A stretch of DNA of 48,730 nucleotides from an uncultured Lachnospiraceae bacterium. GTDB taxonomy: Bacteria; Bacillota; Clostridia; Lachnospirales; Lachnospiraceae. Positions 24,086 through 32,974 of this stretch are shown one piece after another. The position numbers and the translations under genes are program-made. How positions within the stretch are numbered: the stretch's first letter is position 1; each line of letters opens with the position of its first letter. The notes beneath the pieces are model-generated. The model was not told where the DNA came from and did no database searches. It saw only the letters and a list, made by a program, of their open reading frames with translations. Where the stretch lies: the NCBI GenBank assembly GCA_910586555.1, contig CAJUJY010000028.1:1-48730 (forward strand), in the 5' to 3' direction.

Positions 24086-24445
24086 ATGGATATTAAGTTA
24101 TTTGATTCGGAATTAAAGATAATGGATGTGTTATGGCGTGAAGGAGATACAACCGCAAAGCATATTTCAGATGTCCTTAAGGAAGAAACAGGCTGGAATA
24201 TGAATACTACCTATACACTTATAAAAAGGTGTATTAAAAAAGGTGCTATTGAACGTTATGAACCTAAGTTTATGTGCCATGCTTTAATTCCAAAAGAAGA
24301 GGTACAGGAAGCAGAAACTAATGAACTTATTAATAAAATTTATGATGGTTCGGCGGATAAGTTATTTACAGCGCTGCTTGGCAGAAAAAAACTTTCTTCA
24401 AAGCAGATTGAAGATTTGAAAAAAATTGTTGGGGAGTTTGAGTAG
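24086..24445 (+). CDS. BlaI/MecI-family transcriptional repressor
   Basis: This 119-residue winged-helix protein has the BlaI layout: SELKIMDVLWREGDTTAKHI, then SDVLKEETGWNMNTTYTLIKRCIKKGAIER for recognition helix and wing, and a C-terminal dimerisation part. In the classical system BlaI is cut after BlaR1 senses a beta-lactam. Here the adjacent BlaR1-like gene has no penicillin-binding sensor, so the inducing signal must differ. ATG 24086 is used; a TTG at 24083 is also possible behind AGGAGG. It begins a three-gene unit with the protease and the secreted repeat protein. Confidence 0.88.
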   Translation: MDIKLFDSELKIMDVLWREGDTTAKHISDVLKEETGWNMNTTYTLIKRCIKKGAIERYEPKFMCHALIPKEEVQEAETNELINKIYDGSADKLFTALLGRKKLSSKQIEDLKKIVGEFE

Positions 24446-24541
24446 TTTTAACCTTATCTTTAAAATGAAGAATATATGGGAAGGGAAAACTACAGGAATT
24501 TATAAGATCCAGGTGTATAAATCCTGTGGCATGGTGTTAAA

Positions 24542-25969
24542 ATGAAATTATTAGAGATGGGTTTTTCTGCTTCGGTTATTATAATTGTAATTATTATATG
24601 CCGCGTCCTGTTTATAAATAAACTGCCTAAAAAAGTATTTCTGGCTTTGTGGGCTGTTGCACTTGTACGCCTGCTAATACCATATTCATTGCCATCTGTA
24701 ATAAGTATTTATTCTTTAGCAAGCCAGGGCGGGTTTATAATTGGGGAAGCAGAAAATATAACAGGCCCTGGTAATAAAAACCAGGGACAGGAAAAGATAA
24801 ATACAAAAGAAAAAGATAAAAAAATGGCAGGAACTAAAAACAGTATAATAAAAAAAGTTACAGGGAAAATGGATTTTCCTGTATTGGCATTTGTCTGGAT
24901 TGCTGGTTCTATAATTTGTGCAGCAGCTTTTATAATGGCATATATTTTATGTTATAAAAGATTTTGCACTTCCTTGCCAGCCAACAATAGTTTTACAAAG
25001 GAATGGCTACAATCCCATAAGACGGTAAGAAATATTTCCATAAGGCAGTCAGGATTTATTAAATCCCCTTTATCATATGGAATTCTTAAGCCAGTAATTT
25101 TAATGCCAGAAAAAACAGACTGGAGTAACTTAAATAAAATGCAATATATCCTGGAACATGAATTTATACATATAAAAAGGTTTGATGCAGTTACTAAATT
25201 ATTTTTAATTACAGCTTTTTGCATACACTGGTTTAATCCTTTAGTATGGGTAATGTATATACTTGTAAACAGGGATATTGAGCTGGCATGTGATGAAACT
25301 GTGGTAAAACATTTTGGGGAAAATTCCAAAGCTGCTTATGCGCTTGTACTTATTGGAATGGAAGAAGAAAAAAACAACACTGTGCCATTAGGGAGTAATT
25401 TTAGTAAAAATGCGGCAGAAGAAAGAATTATGGCAATTATGAATATTAGAAAACCCCCGGTATTTGTATATGTTTGTGCACTATTATTATTTGCTGTAAT
25501 TGTATCTGTTTTTTCTACTTCTGCATCAGGAAGACAGAATAATTTAAGTACAAAACTTTCTGGCATTACAGCAAAAGAAACAGAGGAAAATAAAAATATA
25601 GCCAGCAATGAAGAAGACGGACAGAAACCAGAAGAGAGTTTTTCTGGCAATTATAATAGTGTTTTAGGTGAAATAGCTGCTGGCATTGCAGCAAAGGAGG
25701 ATTACCAGGCATTAGCAGGGCTTGCTTCTTTTGTAAACGGGGAGGATCTGGATAAAATTGCAATGCAAATAGCAGAAAATGGGGACTATATGGCAATTAT
25801 AGATTTAGCACCTTTTTTAAGCAAAGATGTTATAAATGGAATTGCAGAAATTATGGCAGAAAATGAAGCTTATGCAGCGCTTAAGGCAATAGCCCCGTTT
25901 ATGTTAGAAACAGACTTAAAATATAGCAATTATGGAAACCAGTGGAAAGGGGAGGATTTTTATGATTAA
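24542..25969 (+). CDS. BlaR1-like M56 membrane metalloprotease with helical-repeat sensor domain
   Basis: This 475-residue protein has membrane segments at about 5-22, 31-52, 115-138 and 306-326. The M56 site is HEFIH (206-210) with the downstream RDIELACDETV acidic ligand. After the last membrane segment, residues about 375-465 are three tandem units of about 28 residues with the pattern IAxxIAxxxDYxALxxLAxF. BlaR1 and MecR1 normally have a penicillin-binding domain there. By analogy, a signal at the outer repeat domain activates the inner protease, leading to BlaI cleavage. The stop overlaps the start of the next gene by 8 bases, and that gene encodes the same repeat. The RBS is weak. Confidence 0.85.
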   Translation: MKLLEMGFSASVIIIVIIICRVLFINKLPKKVFLALWAVALVRLLIPYSLPSVISIYSLASQGGFIIGEAENITGPGNKNQGQEKINTKEKDKKMAGTKNSIIKKVTGKMDFPVLAFVWIAGSIICAAAFIMAYILCYKRFCTSLPANNSFTKEWLQSHKTVRNISIRQSGFIKSPLSYGILKPVILMPEKTDWSNLNKMQYILEHEFIHIKRFDAVTKLFLITAFCIHWFNPLVWVMYILVNRDIELACDETVVKHFGENSKAAYALVLIGMEEEKNNTVPLGSNFSKNAAEERIMAIMNIRKPPVFVYVCALLLFAVIVSVFSTSASGRQNNLSTKLSGITAKETEENKNIASNEEDGQKPEESFSGNYNSVLGEIAAGIAAKEDYQALAGLASFVNGEDLDKIAMQIAENGDYMAIIDLAPFLSKDVINGIAEIMAENEAYAALKAIAPFMLETDLKYSNYGNQWKGEDFYD

Positions 25970-27155
25970 AACTAAATTTTTTAAAATGTTTTGCGTAGCA
26001 ATGGCAGCGTGTACTATATGTATTATACCAGCAAATGTAATGGAAGCATCAAAAACACCTGTTACTGTTAAAAGTTTGGATAGCAGCCAGAAAATGAAGA
26101 AAAAGGCAGTTGCAAAAAATAAGGTAAATGTAAAAAAGAAAGAAAGCAATGTAGTTATAAATACAAGCTTATCAAAAGAAGACCAGGAAAAACTTTTTAA
26201 AGAATATAAAAAATATGGCCTTGAAAAAAAAGATGGCCTTTTATATTATAAAAATAAGCTGGTACGCTGCTTTGCCGATATTTATGGAATAGAAAGCCAT
26301 AATAAAAACGGGGGCATAACAATTAACAGCAAAAGCATATATTCATATTTTAACAGGGACGGCAAGGCGGATTTTTGTATAGAACGCGAAAATATAATGA
26401 GCACTGGGAAATGGTCATTTGGCAAAATTATTAATACATATAAAACATTACAAAATATGGCATTTGCTATGCCAAAGGAAGTTATAAACAAACTTCTTGA
26501 GGACAGTGTTAAAAAGAAGGACTATACAAATCTGGAAGTCCTGGCTATATTTGCAGACCAGGAAAGTATAGATAATGCTGCAAAACAGATAGTGGACAAT
26601 GGTGACTATAAGATAATTGAAACTTTTGCATATAATATAAGTAAAAATGTACTTGGTGAAACCGCGCAGAAGCTTATAGAAAAGAAGCAGTATAATGTAT
26701 TACAAAATATAGTATGTTTTATAGATAAAAAAAATCTCGATAAAATTGCAAAACTTCTTTATGATAAAGGCGCATATGATACATTAGGCGCAATAGCCTG
26801 GGCTTTAGATAAAAATACAATAGATGGATATGCAAAACAATTTGCCTCAGAAGAAAAGGGCAGGGAACTGTGTAATATAGCATGGGCTGCAAGTGGAAAT
26901 GCAATGCGTGAAATAGCAGAAATGCTTGTAAAAGATAAAAAATATGATTTGTTGCAAAATATACTTTGTTTTGTACCTAAGGAAGATATAGAAAAAATTG
27001 CAAAGCAGCTCTATAAAAATGGCAGTTACACGGTGCTTAGTGATATAGCATGGGCAGTAAACCGTGAAACATTAGAAGAACTTGCAAAAGCAATGGCAGA
27101 TAAAGGTGAATATAATGCACTTATGGGAGTAGTACCATATCTTTCAGATAAATAA
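25962..27155 (+). CDS. Secreted protein with eight helical repeats shared with the BlaR1-like protease
   Basis: This 397-residue protein has a signal peptide (MIKTKFFKMFCVAMAACTIC, cleavage near residue 29), a lysine-rich stretch, and a globular part to about residue 165. From there to the end there are about eight repeats of 27-29 residues with the pattern IxxxAKxLxxxxxYxxLxxIAxxxxxx. These are alike to the three repeats at the end of the BlaR1-like protein. I infer that both bind the same ligand or each other. It starts behind GGGGAGG and overlaps the protease gene, so they are co-translated. I know of no named family for the repeat. Confidence 0.8.
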   Translation: MIKTKFFKMFCVAMAACTICIIPANVMEASKTPVTVKSLDSSQKMKKKAVAKNKVNVKKKESNVVINTSLSKEDQEKLFKEYKKYGLEKKDGLLYYKNKLVRCFADIYGIESHNKNGGITINSKSIYSYFNRDGKADFCIERENIMSTGKWSFGKIINTYKTLQNMAFAMPKEVINKLLEDSVKKKDYTNLEVLAIFADQESIDNAAKQIVDNGDYKIIETFAYNISKNVLGETAQKLIEKKQYNVLQNIVCFIDKKNLDKIAKLLYDKGAYDTLGAIAWALDKNTIDGYAKQFASEEKGRELCNIAWAASGNAMREIAEMLVKDKKYDLLQNILCFVPKEDIEKIAKQLYKNGSYTVLSDIAWAVNRETLEELAKAMADKGEYNALMGVVPYLSDK

Positions 27156-27248
27156 TTGTAAATATATTTTGGCGTTTGTATGCCCTTTTATATATATTTC
27201 TGTATGCTGTATTGTTTATAAACTTTTTCCAGGCAGGGTAATTGCCTT

Positions 27249-27376
27249 TTAGGGAAATTTATTTAAACACCGGTAGCACATAGTGCATTTGTTAGCTGGA
27301 ACAGCAACTCCTTCTTTTACTAGAATATTTTTCATAGGGCATATTTTCCGCATAACCCACAGCCAGTACATTTCTG
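27249..27376 (-). pseudogene. Remnant of a two-cluster ferredoxin domain (EFR1-like)
   Basis: Joined across one missing A in an A-run near 27340, the minus strand encodes QKCTGCGLCGK | ICPMKNILVKEGVAVPANK and then CTMCYRCLNKFP before a stop. This is the C-terminal CxxCGxCxxxCPxxxI ... CxxCxRCxxxCP pattern of flavodoxin-ferredoxin (EFR1) proteins. The last cluster cysteine has become Phe and the domain ends there. Nothing of the upstream flavodoxin part remains. The sequence for the first cysteine cluster coincides with the terminator hairpin of the blaI operon. Confidence 0.6.
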
Positions 27377-27388
27377 GCTGTGGGTTTT
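27354..27388 (+). terminator. Terminator of the blaI-blaR1-like operon
   Basis: AACCCACAGCCAG pairs perfectly with CTGGCTGTGGGTT around GTACATTT, followed by TTTTAAGG. It lies 199 bp after the secreted repeat protein and ends the plus-strand operon; the convergent HD-domain gene ends at 27406. Confidence 0.7.
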
Positions 27389-27405
27389 AAGGTTGTATAA
27401 AATAT

Positions 27406-28650
27406 TTATATTTCTGGTATAATTTTCTTTAATTCTTCTTTTCCGTTCTGGTATGATAATCTTATTTCCCTGTATAAATTATTATAAAAATCTATTGCTG
27501 CTTTCTGTCTTTCTTTTGCAATTTCTTCTGCTGTTTTTGTATAAAACTTTGAATACAGGTTTTCAAGTTTATATTTATATTCCTGGAAGAAAGACAAATC
27601 TGTATCACTTTCACCAGATGAAACAGTGCCATCAGGAAGCAGTGAATATATTGGTTCAGAAACAATGCCTTTATAAACCAGTGTCCTTGCAATCCCTATT
27701 GCCCCTGATACATCTAATTTATCCGCATCAAATAATATTTTAGCTTCAAGGCTTAAAGGCGGGTTACTGCTTCTGAACCTGTGTGTCTGTATACAATGGC
27801 GTACCTTGTCTGCATAATCTTCTTTAAACCTGTTACTTAAAAGGAAGCTATATGCCATATTGCCACCTTCCTGTGCATGGCACACAGATGGATCTTTAAA
27901 CTGCCTGCTGCGTGCAATATCATGTAATAAACATGCACATATTAAAACATCATAATCTACATTAGTTTCTGTTTTTGCAATTTCTAATGCATTATAAAGC
28001 ACACGGTAAATATGTTCCTTATCATGTGCACTGTCTTTCATACATGAAAGCATATATTTTTCAATTAAAGAATATGTTTTTTTATCCATTAATAATCTTC
28101 CTCCATGTTTTGTATATTTTTGTTTTGTGCAGACATTTTTTATTGCTTCCAGGTCAAGCCCTTTGCCAATAAAACTTATTATTTCATGATGGTTTTCTGT
28201 AATTAACCAGTTAAATTTCTTATCAGTAATATAATAATCCCCTGGCAAATATGTATCATTAATTACCAGGTGTACAACAGAAGGGGCACATTCAGCTATC
28301 CAGTGCCCTGCATAATGCTGTAAGCTATCTTCAATTAAAAGATATACTTTATCACACTTTACAATTTCAGGCAGCCTTTCAATCCAGTTATATAAAGCAT
28401 TATTCCTGGCACCAAGCTGGAATCTGTAAAGCACAGGAATATCCTTTCTAAAACCATTTTCTATATTTGACCAGTAAATCCCGTGTTCTTTTGCATACTT
28501 CCAGTCTATAAAACATTCCAGTATTTTTTCATAAACATTTTGCCATTCATCTATGCCAAGAAACCTGAAACTGCCTGAAGGTATTTGGTTTTTAGCAATA
28601 TATTCTGCTATTTCACCTCTTGCCCCTCTCCATTTGCCAGATATGTGCAT
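27406..28650 (-). CDS. Fusion of an unknown N-terminal domain (DUF6756-like) with an HD phosphohydrolase
   Basis: Residues 1 to about 175 form a soluble domain with YRFQLGARNNALYNWIERLP, KVYLLIEDS and EIISFIGKG that reminds me of DUF6756 (weak recall). Residues 188-414 form an HD-domain hydrolase: SAHDKEHIYRVLYNALEIA with the first His, LLHDIAR with the HD pair, HAQEGG and a later FDADKLD aspartate, the residues that hold two metals. A clear GGAGG lies nine bases before an internal ATG at 28089 (MDKKTYSLIEKYM), where free-standing relatives begin. I therefore suspect two genes joined in frame, with the HD protein possibly also made alone. Confidence 0.75.
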   Translation of the reverse strand: MHISGKWRGARGEIAEYIAKNQIPSGSFRFLGIDEWQNVYEKILECFIDWKYAKEHGIYWSNIENGFRKDIPVLYRFQLGARNNALYNWIERLPEIVKCDKVYLLIEDSLQHYAGHWIAECAPSVVHLVINDTYLPGDYYITDKKFNWLITENHHEIISFIGKGLDLEAIKNVCTKQKYTKHGGRLLMDKKTYSLIEKYMLSCMKDSAHDKEHIYRVLYNALEIAKTETNVDYDVLICACLLHDIARSRQFKDPSVCHAQEGGNMAYSFLLSNRFKEDYADKVRHCIQTHRFRSSNPPLSLEAKILFDADKLDVSGAIGIARTLVYKGIVSEPIYSLLPDGTVSSGESDTDLSFFQEYKYKLENLYSKFYTKTAEEIAKERQKAAIDFYNNLYREIRLSYQNGKEELKKIIPEI

Positions 28651-28733
28651 ATTTACCCCCTTCTATAAAATTATTTTACCATAAACCAGGCTATACTTAC
28701 AATATTTTTACCAATATTATTTATAAAACCATT

Positions 28734-28775
28734 AAAAATACAGCCAGGTACTTATAAATACCCGGCTGTATTTTT
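28734..28775 (-). terminator. Terminator after asnB
   Basis: AAAAATACAGCCAGGTA pairs with TACCCGGCTGTATTTTT. Its A- and T-runs give termination signals for both strands. It lies 24 bp after the asnB stop. Confidence 0.75.
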
Positions 28776-28798
28776 AATGATTTATAATTATTTACAAG

Positions 28799-30652
28799 TT
28801 ACAATTCTATCTTTATTTTAAATTTCTTCATCCAGTAATCCACCTGTAACAGATATGCAAGCATCTGGGGCCCTGCCATTAATTGTCCATACCATGGCTT
28901 TCCATAATCTTTTACACTTTGCATAAATTTTTCAAGTTTTTTTACATCTATTATTTCAAATAATGGTGACCCGCCTTCTTTTATAACATTTTCAAGACGC
29001 TCTGTAAGAAGTTTTTCATAATAAGGGTTATAACTTTTTGGATAAGGGCTTTTCTTCCTGAAAAGTATTTCGTCAGGAAGTTTTCCATGTGATGACTGGC
29101 GCAGCAGGTTCTTAACTACACCATCATACGCTTTCATATCCCACGGCACATTAAAGACATATTCCACAAGTTTTTTATCTGCAAAAGGAACCCTGGCTTC
29201 AAGCCCTGAATGCATGCTTGTTCTGTCCATTCTGTTTAAAAGTGTCTGCATAAAAAACCTTATGTTAAGATAACCAGTCCTGCGCCTGCTGCTTTCTGTT
29301 TTATCTTCCCAAGGAAGCAGGGCAATTTCACTAACTGCATCTTTATATGCCTTTTCTACAAACCCGTCTATATTTAAAGCATACAGCACATCTCTTTTTA
29401 TTAGTTCTTTACGTGGTGACAAATCAGGTGTCCATGGAAATGTATTGCTTTTTAGAAATTCTTCTTTATGGAACCATGGGTAACCACCAAATACTTCATC
29501 TGCACATTCACCTGTAAGTACTACTTTATGGTTTAAACTGACTTCCCTGCAAAAATGTACCAGTGATGAATCTACATCTGCCATACATGGCAAATCATGC
29601 GCATCTATAGAATCATATAAAAGACTTGCCTGTGTTTCATAAGAACATTCAAGGTAATAATGTTTAGAACCAAGAAATTCCACCATCTTACTAACATATG
29701 GGCGGTCTTGTGACGGCTGGAAACTGTTGGCTTTAAAATATTTATCATTTCCTGTAAAATCAAATGAATATGTAACAAGCTGTTCCCCTTTTTTCTTAAG
29801 TTCTGCTGCACATATAGCTGAAACAAGGCTTGAATCAATGCCGCCTGATAAAAATGTACAGATTGGCACATCAGAAACCATCTGCCTTTTTATTGCATCT
29901 TCCACAAGAAAACCTGTTTTTTCAATGGTTTTCTCATAACTGTCTTCATGCGGCCTGCTTTTAAGATGCCAGTAACAGTTATTTTTTATTCCATATTGCC
30001 CACAGCTTAAATAACATCCAGGTTTAACTTCATATACACCTTTAAATATGCCTGACCCTGGAATCCTTGCAGGCCCCATTCCAAAAACTTCATTTATTCC
30101 ATCTTTATCTAATACTGCTTCAACACCTGGATACTTAAATAAGGCCTTTGGCTCTGATGCAAATATAATAGTCTGGTCTTTAACAGTATAAAACAATGGC
30201 TTAATTCCAAAACTGTCCCTGTACAAATATATGGTTTCATGTCTTTCATCATATATTGCAAACGCAAAAATACCATCAAGTTTTTTTACAAATTCTGGCC
30301 CGTACTGCAAAAAAGAAAGCAGGATAACCTCCGTATCTGAACCAGATACAAAACTCCACCCTGCATTTATAAGTTTCTTCCTAAGCCTTGATGTATTATA
30401 GATTTCCCCGTTATATACTATATGGTAAGAATATCCGCCAAGCTTCCGGCACATAGGCTGTATGCCGCCAAGAAGGTCAATAATTGCAAGCCTTGTATGT
30501 GCAATGCCACAATGTTTAAAAAGGCGCGTTCCATTACTGTCAGGCCCTCTGTGGGCAATGCTTTCTTTCATTTCCTCCAGTACACTTCCATATAACCGGC
30601 TGTTTTCAGTAAAATCCTGTGAGGCATTAAAAAACCCTGCTATTCCACACAT
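28799..30652 (-). CDS. asnB: Asparagine synthase (glutamine-hydrolysing)
   Basis: This 617-residue enzyme converts aspartate, glutamine and ATP to asparagine. The N-terminal class II glutamine amidotransferase starts MCGIAGFF, with Cys2 as nucleophile, and contains RGPDSNGTRL, HTRLAIIDL and YNGEIYN. The synthetase half has the ATP pyrophosphatase loop FLSGGIDSSLVSA (about 265-277) and GECADEVFGGYPWF. Length is typical of the Firmicutes AsnB. GGAGG precedes the start. It lies 118 bp downstream of the lipid kinase gene. Confidence 0.95.
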   Translation of the reverse strand: MCGIAGFFNASQDFTENSRLYGSVLEEMKESIAHRGPDSNGTRLFKHCGIAHTRLAIIDLLGGIQPMCRKLGGYSYHIVYNGEIYNTSRLRKKLINAGWSFVSGSDTEVILLSFLQYGPEFVKKLDGIFAFAIYDERHETIYLYRDSFGIKPLFYTVKDQTIIFASEPKALFKYPGVEAVLDKDGINEVFGMGPARIPGSGIFKGVYEVKPGCYLSCGQYGIKNNCYWHLKSRPHEDSYEKTIEKTGFLVEDAIKRQMVSDVPICTFLSGGIDSSLVSAICAAELKKKGEQLVTYSFDFTGNDKYFKANSFQPSQDRPYVSKMVEFLGSKHYYLECSYETQASLLYDSIDAHDLPCMADVDSSLVHFCREVSLNHKVVLTGECADEVFGGYPWFHKEEFLKSNTFPWTPDLSPRKELIKRDVLYALNIDGFVEKAYKDAVSEIALLPWEDKTESSRRRTGYLNIRFFMQTLLNRMDRTSMHSGLEARVPFADKKLVEYVFNVPWDMKAYDGVVKNLLRQSSHGKLPDEILFRKKSPYPKSYNPYYEKLLTERLENVIKEGGSPLFEIIDVKKLEKFMQSVKDYGKPWYGQLMAGPQMLAYLLQVDYWMKKFKIKIEL

Positions 30653-30769
30653 ATTTCCTCCATTCCTGCGTTACTATGCATATTTTAATAAATAACAATA
30701 AAAGCATTATAATTATATGCTGGAAATATGGAAATATAACCTGGAAGCAGTTAATTTTTATATATTGCT

Positions 30770-31699
30770 TTATGTTTCATCATATTTACATGAAACTTCT
30801 GCATATGCACATTTATCACATATTATTGGCAGTGCCTGTTTTAAATTTTCTATTTCTGCATAACTGCATATACCACCGTCTTCACCATCAAGTGTCCATT
30901 GTACATCATCATCACTGGATACCAGTATATGGCTGCTGCTTAAATATAATATTTGTGGCGCATCAAGCTGTTTTGAAAGCAGTGAATTTAAAACCTGCTG
31001 TATTTCTATCGGGTTTTTAGGGTTACGTATAAATATAGCTTCAAATTTGCCATCATCCATCTTTATGTTTTTCTTGCTATATGCCTTAAACCCTGCAACA
31101 GATACGGAATTACTTACAAGGCCTAATATAAATGTATCTTCATATAATTCACCACCACTCTTTATTACCATATGGTGCGGCTTTATATCTGATATATGCT
31201 TTAGTGCTTCTGCAAAGTATGCTACCTTGCCAAGTGTATTTTTCCATTCCTGGGGTGTCTGGTATGAAACTTCTGTAAATGCGCCAAAACCTGCAACATA
31301 TGTAAAGTTTTTATCATTAAACTTTCCCATGTCACATTCAAATATACTGCCAGCAACTACAAGTTCTGCTGCTTCTTTCATTGTCTTAGGTATTTTAAGG
31401 CTTGATGCAAAGTCATTTACAGTACCGGCAGGTATATAACCACAGACAGGGCATTTTTTAAGCTTCATAAGCCCTGCTGCCACTTCATTCATTGTACCAT
31501 CACCTCCGGAACAGACAACATAATTATAATCCATTCCCTTTTCTGCCACTATCCTTGTAGCATCTCCTGCGCGCTGTGTAGCAAATATTGTAACCTGGTA
31601 TCCTGCATTGCAAAAAACCTGTATAATATCTGAAAGATTGTTGCGTATCTGTTCCTTACCCGCCATGGGATTGTATACAAATAACATTTTTTTATCCAT
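30770..31699 (-). CDS. Diacylglycerol kinase family lipid kinase (YegS/BmrU type)
   Basis: This 309-residue protein begins MDKKMLFVYNPMAGKEQIRN and carries the kinase glycine loop SGGDGTMNEVAAGLM followed by GYIPAGTVNDFASSLKIPK, the signature of the DAGK catalytic domain. It phosphorylates a lipid such as diacylglycerol or an undecaprenyl-linked species. It differs from the membrane DgkA type. I chose ATG 31699 because GGAGGG lies before it; the frame extends seven codons upstream. It follows queA in the same direction. Confidence 0.9.
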   Translation of the reverse strand: MDKKMLFVYNPMAGKEQIRNNLSDIIQVFCNAGYQVTIFATQRAGDATRIVAEKGMDYNYVVCSGGDGTMNEVAAGLMKLKKCPVCGYIPAGTVNDFASSLKIPKTMKEAAELVVAGSIFECDMGKFNDKNFTYVAGFGAFTEVSYQTPQEWKNTLGKVAYFAEALKHISDIKPHHMVIKSGGELYEDTFILGLVSNSVSVAGFKAYSKKNIKMDDGKFEAIFIRNPKNPIEIQQVLNSLLSKQLDAPQILYLSSSHILVSSDDDVQWTLDGEDGGICSYAEIENLKQALPIICDKCAYAEVSCKYDET

Positions 31700-31783
31700 A
31701 AAATCCCTCCATGCTGCCAATAACCTGTAAATAAATTCTTTTGTAACCTGCCTGGCAAATATTTAATAATTCCAGGACAGTAT

Positions 31784-32971
31784 CTAGTGGAACATATCCC
31801 ATGCTTCTTTTATTCCAGAAGCTGTTATATATTCTTTAAACCTGTCTTCTTCTTTAATATATTCACTATATGGAAGTTTAAGTTCCCCTTTTTCTGTATA
31901 ATACTTCTGGTTATATGTGCCATCAGTATTATAGACAAGCCTTCTTGTTTCCATAAACATTGCATCACCAAATGAGAAAAAACGGTACTTAAGTGAAACT
32001 GCTTCATTATAAGCTTTAATAATCTCCCTTTGTCCTTCCAGTGCAGATACCAGCATAAGAAGTGTAGATTCTGGCAGATGGAAATTGGTTATCAATGCAT
32101 CTGTAACCTTAAACTGGTATCCAGGATAAATAAAAATATCTGTATCACCACTGCCAGGCTTTATAAACCCATAACTTACTGCTGCTGATTCAATAGTCCT
32201 TAAACTTGTAGTGCCTACACATATTACCCTGCCGCCCTGCCTTTTTGTATTATTAATTAATTCTGCTGCTTCTTCACTTACATGGTATTCTTCTGTATGC
32301 ATATGGTGGTTTTCAACATTATCTGATTTAACAGGCCTGAAAGTCCCAAGACCTACATGTAATGTAACCCTTGCAATATTTACCCCTTTATCTTCAATTT
32401 CTTTTAACAGCCCTTTTGTAAAGTGAAGACCTGCTGTTGGTGCAGCAGCAGAACCCTCATGTTTTGCATAAACTGTCTGGTACCTGTTTTTATCTTTAAG
32501 CTTATGTGTAATATACGGCGGCAGCGGCATCTGTCCAAGGCTGTCAAGTATTTCTTCAAAAATACCATTATATTCAAACTTTATAAGGCGGTTTCCATCT
32601 TCTATTACTTCCAGGATTTTCCCTTTAAGAAGCCCTCCGCCAAATAAAAGCCTGTCACCAGGCTTTGCTTTTTTTCCAGGTTTTACAAGTGTTTCCCATA
32701 TATTATTTTCTTTGCGTTTAAGAAGAAGCAGTTCTACCTTGCCGCCAGTTTTTTCGCGTTCCCCGTAAAGCCTTGCAGGGATAACTTTTGTATCGTTTAT
32801 AACAAGGCAGTCACCAGGTATAAGGTAATCTGTAATATTATTAAAAACCTTATGTTCCCTTTTGCCTGTTTTTCTGTTTAAAACCAGAAGCCTTGATGCA
32901 TCCCTTTTTTCCTTTGGATCTTGTGCAATAAGTTCTTCTGGCAGTTTATAGCTAAAATCAGAAGTTTTCAT
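31784..32971 (-). CDS. queA: S-adenosylmethionine:tRNA ribosyltransferase-isomerase
   Basis: QueA transfers the ribosyl part of SAM to 7-aminomethyl-7-deazaguanine in tRNA, making epoxyqueuosine. The protein starts MKTSDFSYKLPEELIAQDP and has GDCLVINDTKVIPARLYG, SAAAPTAGLHFT, VTLHVGLGTFRPV, ICVGTTSLRTIE, TDALITNFHLPESTLLMLVS and the usual ending RFFSFGDAMF. About 54 further residues follow, giving 395 against 340-356 for typical QueA. It starts 4 bp after the stop of the LRR/Imm26-like gene. Confidence 0.95.
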   Translation of the reverse strand: MKTSDFSYKLPEELIAQDPKEKRDASRLLVLNRKTGKREHKVFNNITDYLIPGDCLVINDTKVIPARLYGEREKTGGKVELLLLKRKENNIWETLVKPGKKAKPGDRLLFGGGLLKGKILEVIEDGNRLIKFEYNGIFEEILDSLGQMPLPPYITHKLKDKNRYQTVYAKHEGSAAAPTAGLHFTKGLLKEIEDKGVNIARVTLHVGLGTFRPVKSDNVENHHMHTEEYHVSEEAAELINNTKRQGGRVICVGTTSLRTIESAAVSYGFIKPGSGDTDIFIYPGYQFKVTDALITNFHLPESTLLMLVSALEGQREIIKAYNEAVSLKYRFFSFGDAMFMETRRLVYNTDGTYNQKYYTEKGELKLPYSEYIKEEDRFKEYITASGIKEAWDMFH

Positions 32972-32974
32972 TAT

